Positions 1-8,023 of a DNA stretch of 64,000 nt are shown here, piece by piece. Below the pieces are notes generated by a model. The model worked only from the letters and a program-made list of their open reading frames with translations, was not told where the DNA came from and ran no database searches. Each line of letters opens with the position of its first letter. The stretch's first letter is position 1. This DNA is from JBFMCC01 sp034435275. Its GTDB lineage: Bacteria > Chloroflexota > Anaerolineae > Anaerolineales > Villigracilaceae. Made by a program: the position numbers and the translations under genes. The stretch is from the NCBI GenBank assembly GCA_034435275.1, contig DAOTXP010000014.1, forward strand, positions 1-64,000, in the 5' to 3' direction.

Positions 1-583
1 ACGAGTCGTCCACCTGCGGGCGCGCCGCGATGGCCTTGAGCAGTTCCACCTGCTGCGGGCGCAGTTCGTCGAAGATGGCCTGCACCTCGGCAGTCTTCAT
101 GCCGGGCTCGTAGTCGTCGAGCAGGATGTCGTAAGGATGATCGGCAGGCGGGAAGAAAGTGACGTATTCGCGGCTCAAATCCACCACCTTTTCCAAATGC
201 GGCTGGAAAATGGAAAACTCGGATTTGGTCTTGGCCTCCACCCACGCCTCGTTGGCCGCGGAGGTGATCTGCGCCGACTTGACGACATATTCGGAGGGAA
301 CGCGCGTCCGCTTGTCGTAATCGCGTTTGGTCACCTTCACCAGCGCGGCCTCGTCCGAATCAGCGGGAAAGGCGTCCTTGAGTTCGTCCAGCAGTTTACC
401 CACTTTATCGGAAATGAACATCTCGTGGGCAATTTTGCCGAGCGTGCCCAACTGGTTGCCGCGCGCTTCGGCCCCGCCGCGCGGCATGTAGGTCTGCTGA
501 TCCCAGCCGAGCAAAGCCGCGGCGCTGTTCAGGTCGGCCACTTCGGCCATGATCTGTTTCAATTGCTCGAGTTTTTCTTTCAT
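1..583 (-). CDS. Carboxypeptidase Taq (peptidase M32), N-terminal part
   Basis: This is the first ~194 residues of a zinc metallocarboxypeptidase that removes C-terminal residues from peptides in the cytoplasm. The gene runs off the left edge, so the HEXXH zinc site is not in view. The call rests on the family's N-terminal signature, a Leu-Gly-Trp-Asp-Gln-Gln stretch followed by Met-Pro-Arg-Gly-Gly near residues 24-37. Family members are about 500 residues, so roughly 60% is missing. The ATG at 583 is preceded by a GAGGAG ribosome-binding site. It may be co-oriented with the DUF1015 gene upstream, 86 bp away. Confidence 0.88.
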   Translation of the reverse strand, partial: MKEKLEQLKQIMAEVADLNSAAALLGWDQQTYMPRGGAEARGNQLGTLGKIAHEMFISDKVGKLLDELKDAFPADSDEAALVKVTKRDYDKRTRVPSEYVVKSAQITSAANEAWVEAKTKSEFSIFQPHLEKVVDLSREYVTFFPPADHPYDILLDDYEPGMKTAEVQAIFDELRPQQVELLKAIAARPQVDDS

Positions 584-669
584 TGAGTTCTCCTCTTCAA
601 AGCAAGATTCTTCGTAACGGTAAAATTGTATCCCATCCGAATGAGGATGACATCCTCCTGCCGAGGGGT

Positions 670-1992
670 CTAGGCGATTTTTCTGCTTTCCATATAAAAG
701 CGCTTCTCATGCGCCTCGCCCATCGAGAACGTTTTGCGCGGCAGGGCGCCGTCCAAAATCACCGTTTTGAACAGATCGCTCTTGTGCATACCGGGCAGGT
801 AAAAGCCCGCGTTGCCCGCCTGCCCGCCGAGCGTGCAGACCACCTCCTCGCCGTGGACGTAATCGATCTTTTCCGCGCCGCCCTCTTTGAGGAACGGATC
901 GAGGAAGGACTGGAGCGTACCGACAGGCAGGTTCGACGACGGATTGGAAATCTCGATCACACCGAACGATTTCCCCTCCCCGCCCCCGATCAGACCGATG
1001 GCCTGCCGCGCGCCGTCGGCCGAATCCACGGCCTGGACCATTTCCCGCGCGCCGCTGACGGGTCTGTACGCAAAGTCCGCGCCGAAATGAGACTTCAGCG
1101 CCGCGAACAGATCCTTCTTCAACCCGAACAGGGCGCGATGAATCGGCTCGAACTCCAGCGCCTCGTCATGGACGTTTTCGATTTCCACCAACGCGTACCG
1201 CGAAGGATGATCCATGCCTGCGGTGGCCTTGTTCTTCTCCCAGATGGCTTTGGCGGTCGCCAGCGAGTGATTGCCGTCGCCCATGGCAAACAGCAGGACG
1301 GGCTTGTCGGCGCCAATGCCGTACTTGGCCGCGAAGGTCTCCGGCCGCGCCAGTCCACGCAATGCCGCGACGACTTTTTCCTCTAACGCCTCATTCACAG
1401 CGTAACCTGCCAGATGACCGCTGCCCAGCATCAGATCGAAATCATAGAGTTTCTTCAGGCCTGTCTTGGCCGCGCTGACTGGTTCGATGACGGTGTGATT
1501 TGGGTCATCAATGAGTACGAGAATGTGAGGCAGTTCCAGCGCGGCGCCTTCGCGGATCTTCATGCGCGGCGGAAGGCGTTCGATGATCGTCCCTTCGGTG
1601 GCGCGGATCAGGCTGGACGAGCCTTTGGTGTAATCGTAGCGTTCCAGGTCGAGGCACAAGATGAGGCCCTTGCGCGTACGCCCGTTCACTTTCCGTTCCA
1701 CATAGATCAGGCCGTCGTGCGGTTCGAGCAATCCCTGCGCGAGGTAATCCTGCATCGTTGCCTGAATCTTTTGGATTCGTTCCGCCTCGCCGGGCTTTTC
1801 GAGATAGACCTCGGGGAAGGTCAGGTTTAGGGTCGAGGGCGCCTCGCCGACGAGGTTCTCCACCTTTTCCCAGTAATCGGGCTGGGAGGTGAACTGGTCG
1901 CAGGCAATGACCGCCCAGCGCGTCAGGTCTATGCCGGGTTTGGGCAGATAGACCTGCGGGATTTGAATGCCAATATCGCTAATGATTTTCAT
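670..1992 (-). CDS. DUF1015 family protein in a serine-biosynthesis cluster
   Basis: A 440-residue cytoplasmic protein with the layout of the DUF1015 family: an N-terminal region mentioning Pro-Lys-Pro-Gly-Ile-Asp-Leu, and a central Gly-Asp-Gly-Asn-His-Ser motif at about residues 237-242. That motif resembles the Asp-Gly-His-His-Arg motif of ParB/Srx-fold proteins, which include archaeal free-serine kinases. It lies 90 bp downstream of serA on the same strand, and serC is divergent from serA. No phosphoserine phosphatase (serB) is present nearby. A role in interconverting serine and phosphoserine is therefore a reasonable inference from context, not a demonstrated function. The ribosome-binding site is weak (GGAAA, about 9 bp before the ATG). 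Confidence 0.8.
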   Translation of the reverse strand: MKIISDIGIQIPQVYLPKPGIDLTRWAVIACDQFTSQPDYWEKVENLVGEAPSTLNLTFPEVYLEKPGEAERIQKIQATMQDYLAQGLLEPHDGLIYVERKVNGRTRKGLILCLDLERYDYTKGSSSLIRATEGTIIERLPPRMKIREGAALELPHILVLIDDPNHTVIEPVSAAKTGLKKLYDFDLMLGSGHLAGYAVNEALEEKVVAALRGLARPETFAAKYGIGADKPVLLFAMGDGNHSLATAKAIWEKNKATAGMDHPSRYALVEIENVHDEALEFEPIHRALFGLKKDLFAALKSHFGADFAYRPVSGAREMVQAVDSADGARQAIGLIGGGEGKSFGVIEISNPSSNLPVGTLQSFLDPFLKEGGAEKIDYVHGEEVVCTLGGQAGNAGFYLPGMHKSDLFKTVILDGALPRKTFSMGEAHEKRFYMESRKIA

Positions 1993-2023
1993 GGGCTTTT
2001 TCCAAAATTGGACGCGCAGAACG

Positions 2024-2072
2024 CGGACGCACGCGGATTTTTTAGAACTCCGCGTTATTCCGCGCTCGTCCG
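2024..2072. repeat. Imperfect stem in the serA-DUF1015 spacer
   Basis: CGGACG (2024-2029) pairs with CGTCCG (2067-2072), and CGCGGA (2032-2037) pairs with TCCGCG (2049-2054). The 90-bp spacer between the two co-oriented genes is built from variants of a GCGGA-type word. No clean T-run follows on the minus strand, so it is a weak terminator or a processing site at best. It resembles other degenerate short-word repeats in this window. Confidence 0.4.
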
Positions 2073-2082
2073 TATCCGATGG

Positions 2083-2988
2083 CTATTTCCCGTTCTTGGC
2101 GAACTCGATCAGTTTATCCGCCACCTCCGCGCCGACGCGGCTCTGCGCCTCTTTGGTCGCGGCGCCGATGTGCGGCGAACCGACGACGTTATCGAGTTTC
2201 AGCAGTTTCCAGTCCGTGGGCGGCTCCTCGGCGAACACATCCAGCGCCGCGCCCGCCACCTTGCCGCTGATCAGCGCCTCGTACAGCGCGTCCTCGTCGA
2301 GGATGCCGCCGCGCGCGCAGTTGACGATGCGCACACCCGTCTTCATCTTCTCGAACTGTGCCTTGCCGATCATGCCGGCAGACTCTTGGGTCTTGGGCAA
2401 ATGCAGGCTGATGTAATCAGACCGGGCCAGCAGTTCATCGAGTGTGACCATTTTGACGCCCTCGGCCGATTTCACGTACGGGTCGTAGGCAATGACCGTC
2501 ATGCCCAGGGCATTGGCGCGCCCGGCCACTTCCCTGCCGATGTTGCCGACGCCGATCAGGCCGAGCGTCTTGCCGCCGATCTCGTCGCCCTCGAAGGCCT
2601 TCTTGTCCCATTTTTCGGATTTCATCGAAGCAGTTGCCTTATAAATGGAGCGCGCCAGGGCGAACATAAAACCGATGGCCAGTTCGGCTACGGAAGCAGA
2701 ACTCGCCATCGGTGTATTCATGACCGTGATGCCCTTGGACCTGGCATACTCGTGGTCAATCGTGTCGAGACCGACGCCGCCGCGCACAATGACCTTGAGG
2801 TTGACCGCCGCGTCGATGAGCGGCTGCCGCACCTTGGTCCGCGAACGAACGACCATGCCGTCGTAGGCGGGGATCACGGAGGGCAGTTCCTCCGCGGTGA
2901 TGTCGTCGCGCACATCCACTTCGAGACCCGCGGCGCGCATCCGTTCGATGGCGTCCGCCTCGGTTTTATCACAAATCAGAATCTTCAT
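2083..2988 (-). CDS. serA: D-3-phosphoglycerate dehydrogenase, short form
   Basis: Oxidises 3-phosphoglycerate to 3-phosphohydroxypyruvate with NAD, the first step of serine synthesis. The 301-residue protein has the D-2-hydroxyacid dehydrogenase fold: Gly-Val-Gly-Asn-Ile-Gly at 146-151 for NAD, Arg226 in Ala-Arg-Gly-Gly, an acidic pair at 254-255 and His273 in Ser-Pro-His-Ile as the catalytic relay. It ends straight after the catalytic domain and has no ACT domain, so the serine feedback site of long SerA forms is absent. The ATG at 2988 has GGAGAGG upstream; a longer reading to 3096 adds 36 residues unlike the family and is rejected. It is divergent from serC. Confidence 0.95.
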   Translation of the reverse strand: MKILICDKTEADAIERMRAAGLEVDVRDDITAEELPSVIPAYDGMVVRSRTKVRQPLIDAAVNLKVIVRGGVGLDTIDHEYARSKGITVMNTPMASSASVAELAIGFMFALARSIYKATASMKSEKWDKKAFEGDEIGGKTLGLIGVGNIGREVAGRANALGMTVIAYDPYVKSAEGVKMVTLDELLARSDYISLHLPKTQESAGMIGKAQFEKMKTGVRIVNCARGGILDEDALYEALISGKVAGAALDVFAEEPPTDWKLLKLDNVVGSPHIGAATKEAQSRVGAEVADKLIEFAKNGK

Positions 2989-3086
2989 CGAGCCTCTCCT
3001 TCTCGAAACAAATGAGGGATTAAAACAGGGCTGTCCGGCCATGAAGCCGCCAGCCCTGCGGAAGTCTGCGAAATGACCACGGCGGG

Positions 3087-3115
3087 ATTCTATCAATTGG
3101 CCTGAAGTGTGTCAA
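3087..3115 (-). promoter_or_regulatory. serA promoter
   Basis: On the minus strand TTGACA (3115-3110) is followed after 17 bp by TAGAAT (3092-3087), a near-consensus sigma-70 promoter. Transcription would start near 3080, giving a leader of about 90 nt before the serA ATG. Confidence 0.7.
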
Positions 3116-3117
3116 CA

Positions 3118-3138
3118 GATGGACATCAGATGTCCATC
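3118..3138. promoter_or_regulatory. 21-bp palindrome between serA and serC (likely operator)
   Basis: GATGGACATC (3118-3127) and GATGTCCATC (3129-3138) are exact reverse complements around one central base. It sits 3 bp behind the serA -35 box and about 50 bp upstream of the likely serC start point. That is where a dimeric regulator could control both divergent genes. The regulator is not identifiable from the window. Confidence 0.65.
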
Positions 3139-3168
3139 GCGTTCCGTGTGATAAATGACACTTCTGGT

Positions 3169-3174
3169 TATAAT
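3169..3174 (+). promoter_or_regulatory. serC -10 box
   Basis: TATAAT at 3169-3174. No good -35 hexamer lies 16-18 bp upstream (GTGTGA at 3146-3151 is the best placed). The promoter may therefore depend on an activator bound at the palindrome 3118-3138; that dependence is inference. Confidence 0.5.
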
Positions 3175-3234
3175 TTGGCCGTGAGATAATCGGCGGCGGT
3201 GTGCGAATCGCCGAATCAAATTTCAGGAGCAACC

Positions 3235-4332
3235 ATGTCGAGCAACCCCAAACGCGTCCATAATTTCAACCCCGGCCCGGCCGTCCTGCCGCTGGAAGTG
3301 CTCCAGCAGGCGCAGGCCGAACTGCTGGATTTTCAGGGCACAGGCATGTCGGTGATGGAGATCAGCCACCGCTCGAAGGAATTCGAGGCCGTGATCCAGG
3401 CCGCCGAAGCCGACTTGCGCGAACTGCTCAAAGTCCCCGCCAATTACAAGGTGCTGTTCTTGCAAGGCGGAGCCAGCCTGCAATTTGCCATGCTTCCCAT
3501 GAACCTGCGCCCGGCCGGCGCGTCCGCCGATTATATCGTGACCGGGTCGTGGAGCAAGAAAGCGCTGAAGGAATCGCAGAAACTGGGCGCGGCGCGCGCC
3601 GCTGCGACCGTCGAAGCGGCAAATTTCGATCATCTCCCGGCGCAGTCCGAACTCGACCTCGACCCGAAGGCCGCTTATCTGCATTTCACCTCCAACGAGA
3701 CCATCCACGGCGTGGAATATTTCACCGAGCCGGTGCCCCCCTCCGGGGTCCCGCTGGTGTGCGACGCCTCGTCCGATTTCATGAGCCATCCGCTGGATAT
3801 TTCAAAGTACGCGCTCATGTACGCCGGCGCGCAGAAAAACGTCGGCCCGGCCGGTGTGGTGGTGGTCATCATCCGTGACGACATGCTCGAACGCGTCCCA
3901 GCCAACCTGCCCAACCTGCTGGATTACAAGGCGCTGGCCGAGGAAGGCTCCCTGCTCAACACCCCGCCCGCCTTCGCCATCTACATCGTCGGGCTGGTGA
4001 TGAAGTGGATGAAGTCCATCGGCGGACTCGAAGAAGTGGAACGCCGTAACCGCGCCAAGGCCGCGCTGGTCTACCAGGCCATTGACGAAAGCGGCGGCTT
4101 CTACCGCGGGCACGCCAAAGCGGACCGCTCGCTGATGAACATCAGTTTCCGCCTGCCGACCGAGGAACTGGAAGGCGCGTTTGCCTCCGAATCCAAGAAG
4201 CAGGGACTGATCGGCCTGAAGGGACACCGTTCCGTGGGCGGGATGCGCGCCTCGCTCTACAACGCCCTGCCGCTGGCCGCCGCCGAGGAACTCACCCAGT
4301 TCATGCGCGAATTTCAGAAGAAGAACGGGTAA
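3235..4332 (+). CDS. serC: Phosphoserine aminotransferase
   Basis: Transfers an amino group from glutamate to 3-phosphohydroxypyruvate to make phosphoserine, using pyridoxal phosphate. The 365-residue protein opens with the family signature Asn-Phe-Asn-Pro-Gly-Pro-Ala at 10-16 and has the Schiff-base Lys201 in Gly-Ala-Gln-Lys-Asn. Asp178 in Cys-Asp-Ala-Ser-Ser would hold the cofactor's pyridine nitrogen. Length is normal for SerC. The ATG at 3235 has CAGGAG 6 bp upstream; an earlier GTG at 3199 only adds non-family residues. It faces away from serA and shares the regulatory region with it. Confidence 0.96.
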   Translation: MSSNPKRVHNFNPGPAVLPLEVLQQAQAELLDFQGTGMSVMEISHRSKEFEAVIQAAEADLRELLKVPANYKVLFLQGGASLQFAMLPMNLRPAGASADYIVTGSWSKKALKESQKLGAARAAATVEAANFDHLPAQSELDLDPKAAYLHFTSNETIHGVEYFTEPVPPSGVPLVCDASSDFMSHPLDISKYALMYAGAQKNVGPAGVVVVIIRDDMLERVPANLPNLLDYKALAEEGSLLNTPPAFAIYIVGLVMKWMKSIGGLEEVERRNRAKAALVYQAIDESGGFYRGHAKADRSLMNISFRLPTEELEGAFASESKKQGLIGLKGHRSVGGMRASLYNALPLAAAEELTQFMREFQKKNG

Positions 4333-4348
4333 GAGGAAAACAGAAAAC

Positions 4349-4401
4349 AGCCAGCCCCGGCTGATGCCCTAAAGGATGCTTCGCAAAAGCCGGGGCTGGT
4401 T
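4349..4401 (+). terminator. Terminator after serC
   Basis: CCAGCCCCGGC (4351-4361) pairs exactly with GCCGGGGCTGG (4389-4399), with a 27-nt loop, and is followed by TTGTTT. The long loop is unusual, but position and stem strength fit serC transcription ending here. Confidence 0.6.
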
Positions 4402-4407
4402 GTTTAT

Positions 4408-4530
4408 ATGCACAGCAAGATGTACTCCTCCACGCGTTGGGCCTACCCCACGGACATCCTCGCCAAGATTCAGAGTACACTCGGAGTGGAGATAGCTACG
4501 GTTTTGAATAAAGTTCAAATGAAAAAATGA
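4408..4530 (+). CDS. Possible 40-residue ORF or gene remnant
   Basis: An ATG at 4408 opens 40 codons ending at TGA 4528-4530. The peptide starts Met-His-Ser-Lys-Met-Tyr-Ser-Ser-Thr-Arg-Trp and ends in Lys-Lys. There is no ribosome-binding site and it begins just after the serC terminator, so it may be a decayed gene fragment. The rest of 4333-4617 holds nothing else I can name. Confidence 0.2.
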   Translation: MHSKMYSSTRWAYPTDILAKIQSTLGVEIATVLNKVQMKK

Positions 4531-4617
4531 GAACCTCAAGAATGAAATTCGGTGTAGAATTAGAGAAAACTTTCGGCTAAATGTCAAATGCCGCTTGGTA
4601 AAATCAGGAGGCGAATA

Positions 4618-5639
4618 ATGCTTGCCAAGCAAGTATTGTCAATCAAATTCAGTCCAAAATCAAGGCCATTACAATTGCTGGGGCTTTTTGTTTTTTTACC
4701 TTTTTAGTTGGAATGGCCTGCGCTTTCGAAACATTTCCCCAGATCGTTTTTACAGGCAAAGTGGTTAATAGCCAAACTGGAGAATGGCCAAACAACCGAT
4801 TGGTATTGGTATTCCTAAAAAACGAGGAAATCGGAAGGGACACAACAGAAACAAGTACAACTAATGTGGAAGGCGTTGTCGATGGCGCATTCTCCATTCC
4901 AATTCCTAACACTTATGAACTCACCATTGAACAACTCAATGAAAGTGGAATACAGTTCGAGACTGATGAATATGGAACCAAATTCCACTGGTTTGCCAAT
5001 TTTGAGGAAGGTTCGACTCAGAAAATCTTGATACCGTCAAAAAATATCGAGTATGTAATTGTAGTGATTGATGGAGACATTTCTACTTTACCGCCAGAAC
5101 TATTACAACCAGGTTCAGCGAGTCTCCAGCCAGACGGGTCTATTGTAGTTAAAGCCCCCGATGAAAATGACGGAACGGCAGTCTCTCTCAACTCAGAGGT
5201 TCAGGTCTCTAACGTAAATATAACTGGATCCGAATCGAGCAATCTTGGCGCAATGACAATCCCGATAACGATTAACAACTGCGGAGGTAATTCAAAGGTT
5301 GTGCAGAGTTACTCTCGAACACAGACTTTCATCCATGAAATCAGCACAGGCTCAGAAGTAAAGGTCGGTGTTGATATTTCGCCTCCCATTTGGTTTAGCG
5401 TAGTCGCGGAACTCCAAAATCAATACAATTTTAAACAAGGTCAGGTAGATACCCGCACTTTGGAGACTGAACTAGCAGCGGAGCCAAATTCGAATGTGAA
5501 ATACATTATCACTTGGCAAGAGATTTGGGATTACGGCGTTGCCGATGTATTTGATGGAATTACAACAATGAGCGTGCCTTTTAGGGTTAAGAAAGAGTTG
5601 TCATATAGTATTGAAAGCGAAAATTTAGGGTGCCCCTAG
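4618..5639 (+). CDS. Predicted secreted protein with an apparent 5' frameshift
   Basis: Unrecognised protein of about 330-340 residues. The best start, ATG 4618 with AGGAGG 6 bp upstream, reads a basic region then a hydrophobic stretch but hits TAG at 4705-4707. From there the -1 frame continues with Leu-Val-Gly-Met-Ala-Cys, a lipobox-like end of a signal peptide, and stays open to 5639. The only ATG in the long frame is 4713, inside the signal region. One missing T in the T-rich tract 4684-4705 would fuse both parts, so this is a sequencing error, a recent mutation or slippage. The mature part is acidic and beta-rich with few cysteines. The gene is visibly more AT-rich than serC, suggesting transfer. 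Confidence 0.6.
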
Positions 5640-5810
5640 TATTTGATCCCCGCGTCCACTCTTGGAGGTCTACCCATCTACTTGCCCCAATCCGCCAAAT
5701 GCATTTCGTTCCCTGAACCGCGACCGCAGCTCTCATTGCCATGCAATTCCACAAACGATTCCTTTCCCTTATGGAATTATACAAGATTTGACCCACAACC
5801 AAGAGTACTG

Positions 5811-5839
5811 TTTCACCCTCCCCTCCAACGCATTATAAT
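5811..5839 (+). promoter_or_regulatory. Promoter giving a leaderless mRNA
   Basis: TTTCAC (5811-5816), 17 bp, TATAAT (5834-5839), then 7 bp to ATG 5847. Transcription would start at or next to the start codon, and there is no ribosome-binding site. This supports 5847 as the start. Confidence 0.55.
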
Positions 5840-5846
5840 CAGCCGC

Positions 5847-6197
5847 ATGGATTTCTTCTTCCCCGACGACCTCGTCCCGCGGCTTCCCCCCGAACAGGTA
5901 CAAATTACCGTATTAACCGCCGAGCCCTATCCCGATGGCCGGCGCGTGCGCGTCAACCTCGAAATGACTCCCTTCCAAACGCGCCCGCACATCGAAGTCA
6001 CTCTTACGGATGCCGAGGGCCTGGAGGTCGCCTCCACCAGCATCATCGAGCCGCTCTCGTGGAAGCAGGAATTCACCCTGCACATCCGCGGTAAAGACGA
6101 CCCGCGCGGCGCGTACACGCTCAACGCCCTGTTGTATTATCCCGACGGGCCCGAAGCCGCGCCGCGCACCATTATTTTCGAAGTCCTCGCGCCATGA
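5847..6197 (+). CDS. Conserved-looking hypothetical, 116 residues
   Basis: Small soluble protein of unknown function. It starts Met-Asp-Phe-Phe-Phe-Pro-Asp-Asp and contains alternating strands typical of a single beta-sandwich, with a Pro-Tyr-Pro-Asp-Gly-Arg-Arg-Val turn. There is no signal peptide. Its TGA overlaps the ATG of the next gene by the ATGA arrangement, so it is translationally coupled to the PD40 lipoprotein and probably works with it. An upstream reading to 5643 exists but runs through the promoter. The preceding 5640-5846 otherwise contains no gene. Confidence 0.65.
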   Translation: MDFFFPDDLVPRLPPEQVQITVLTAEPYPDGRRVRVNLEMTPFQTRPHIEVTLTDAEGLEVASTSIIEPLSWKQEFTLHIRGKDDPRGAYTLNALLYYPDGPEAAPRTIIFEVLAP

Positions 6198-8023
6198 ACA
6201 AGACCGCCGCGCGCCTGTCCCTGCTGTGCCTCGCCGCCCTGACCGCGCTCTCCGCCTGCGGCCAACCCACTTCTTCCCCGGACGAATACGGGGGCCAGAC
6301 TTCCGTCGCCGTCACCGAGAGTCCACCCACGTTTGTGCCCGGAGAGCAGAACGAGGTCATTCTCCTCTCCATCGAAGAGTACGGCGACGCGCATCTCTTT
6401 CTCTATTCCCCTGAAACTGGACAACCCCTCACGCGCCTCACCGAAGGTCATTGGGATGATGTGGCTCCCGCGGTCAGCCCGGACGGAAGCCTGCTGGCCT
6501 TCGCCTCGAACCGCAGCGGCGTCTGGGATCTGTACCTGCTCGACCTGAACAGCGGCGCGGGCCGCAAGTTAACCGACACGCCCGAATACGATTCCTCCCC
6601 CTCCTGGTCGCCGGATGGTCAGTGGTTAACCTTTGAAACTTACAACGGCCGCGACATGGAAATCTCCGTGCTCTCGCTCAGCGACGACACGGTCATTCCG
6701 CTAAGCGAGAATCCCGCCACAGACTATTCCCCCGTCTGGTCGCCGCAGGGACGCCAGATCGCCTTCGTCTCGAATCGCAGCGGCAACCCCGATATCTGGC
6801 TGGCCGACCTCGACCGCACCGACGCGGGCCGTTTTGTCAATCTCAGCCACACCGCAAATGCCGCCGAAAGTCATTCACAATGGAACAGCGACGGAAGCCA
6901 ACTGGTTTGGGCAAGCGACTCGCAGGCCGTCGGCTTCAGCGGCGCGTACCTGTGGGATGCCGAATCCGCCGGACGTCCCGCGCGCTGGTTCGCCGATGCA
7001 GACTGGGCCGCCTTCTCCCCGGCTGACGACCGTTTCGCAATCGTCATCGGCGGCCCGAATCAAAGTTATCTCTCGGCTCTGCACGCAAGCGGAGGCCTGC
7101 TCCTGCCCCCGGTTCTTTTGCCCGGTCCCGTGCGCGGGCTGGCGTGGGCGATTCTCGAATTGCCCAATCCGTTGCCTGCCTCGTTTCAGAAAGCCGCGGA
7201 ATGGACACCCACCGCGCCCTGGTCACTTTCTGTGCGGCCATTGATCGAGGGTCCCACACAACGCTGGACGGTCATCCCGCTGACCGACGTGCAGGCGCCG
7301 TATCCCGCCCTCCACGATCTGGTGGACGAATCCTTCATCGCCCTGCGCCAGCGCGCCGCCGACGACCTGGGCTGGGACGTGATGGCCAGCCTCGAGAACG
7401 CCTTCGTTCCGTTGACCACCTCGCTCGACCCAAACCTCGGCAATGACTGGCTGTTGACCGGGCGCGCCTTCGCGCTCAACTCGGTCATCGCCAATGCCGG
7501 CTGGATGGTGGCCGTGCGCGAGGAAATCGGCCAGCAAACCTACTGGCGGGTCTATCTCCGCGCCCAAGCGCAGGATGGCACACAGGGCGAACCCCTACGC
7601 GACGCACCCTGGAACCTCTCCGCACGCTACGAACTCGACCCCAGCGCCTACGATGCCGGCGGACAATACGCGCCCGTCCCAACCGGATACTGGATTGACT
7701 TTACCGCCCTTGCCCTCGCCTATGGCTGGGAGCGCCTGCCTGCCCTGCCCAACTGGCGCAGTTACTACGCCGGGGCGCGCTTCACCGAATTCGCCCTGAC
7801 CGGCGGCCTGGATTGGTACTCGGCCATGCTCGAACTTTACCCGCCGGATGCGTTGGTGACCCCCACTCTGCGCCTGCCTCCCACCGTCACACCGACACGC
7901 ACCCCGCCTCCCACCGCAACCGCGACCGCCACTCGCACCCCGCGCAATACGCTCACGCCAAGCAACACACCAACGCCAAGCCCCACACCGACGCCAATCC
8001 CCACCAACACGCCGTTGCCATGA
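6194..8023 (+). CDS. Lipoprotein with TolB-like PD40 beta-propeller and Pro/Thr tail
   Basis: A 609-residue surface protein. Residues 1-22 form a lipoprotein signal ending Leu-Ser-Ala-Cys. About residues 60-290 carry repeated PD40/WD40-like blades with Ser-Pro-Asp-Gly and Ser-Asn-Arg-Ser-Gly turns, as in the TolB propeller. A second region of unknown fold (about 300-550) follows, with many Trp and Tyr residues. The last ~55 residues are Thr-Pro repeats that probably span or contact the cell wall. It starts by ATGA overlap with the previous gene and ends the same way with the M23 gene, forming a three-gene operon. The propeller probably binds a ligand or partner; no catalytic motif is seen. 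Confidence 0.8.
   Translation: MNKTAARLSLLCLAALTALSACGQPTSSPDEYGGQTSVAVTESPPTFVPGEQNEVILLSIEEYGDAHLFLYSPETGQPLTRLTEGHWDDVAPAVSPDGSLLAFASNRSGVWDLYLLDLNSGAGRKLTDTPEYDSSPSWSPDGQWLTFETYNGRDMEISVLSLSDDTVIPLSENPATDYSPVWSPQGRQIAFVSNRSGNPDIWLADLDRTDAGRFVNLSHTANAAESHSQWNSDGSQLVWASDSQAVGFSGAYLWDAESAGRPARWFADADWAAFSPADDRFAIVIGGPNQSYLSALHASGGLLLPPVLLPGPVRGLAWAILELPNPLPASFQKAAEWTPTAPWSLSVRPLIEGPTQRWTVIPLTDVQAPYPALHDLVDESFIALRQRAADDLGWDVMASLENAFVPLTTSLDPNLGNDWLLTGRAFALNSVIANAGWMVAVREEIGQQTYWRVYLRAQAQDGTQGEPLRDAPWNLSARYELDPSAYDAGGQYAPVPTGYWIDFTALALAYGWERLPALPNWRSYYAGARFTEFALTGGLDWYSAMLELYPPDALVTPTLRLPPTVTPTRTPPPTATATATRTPRNTLTPSNTPTPSPTPTPIPTNTPLP

Noticed and set aside
1963..3015. A 350-codon plus-strand frame over serA
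   Set aside because: Antisense of serA; the minus-strand product has complete catalytic motifs.
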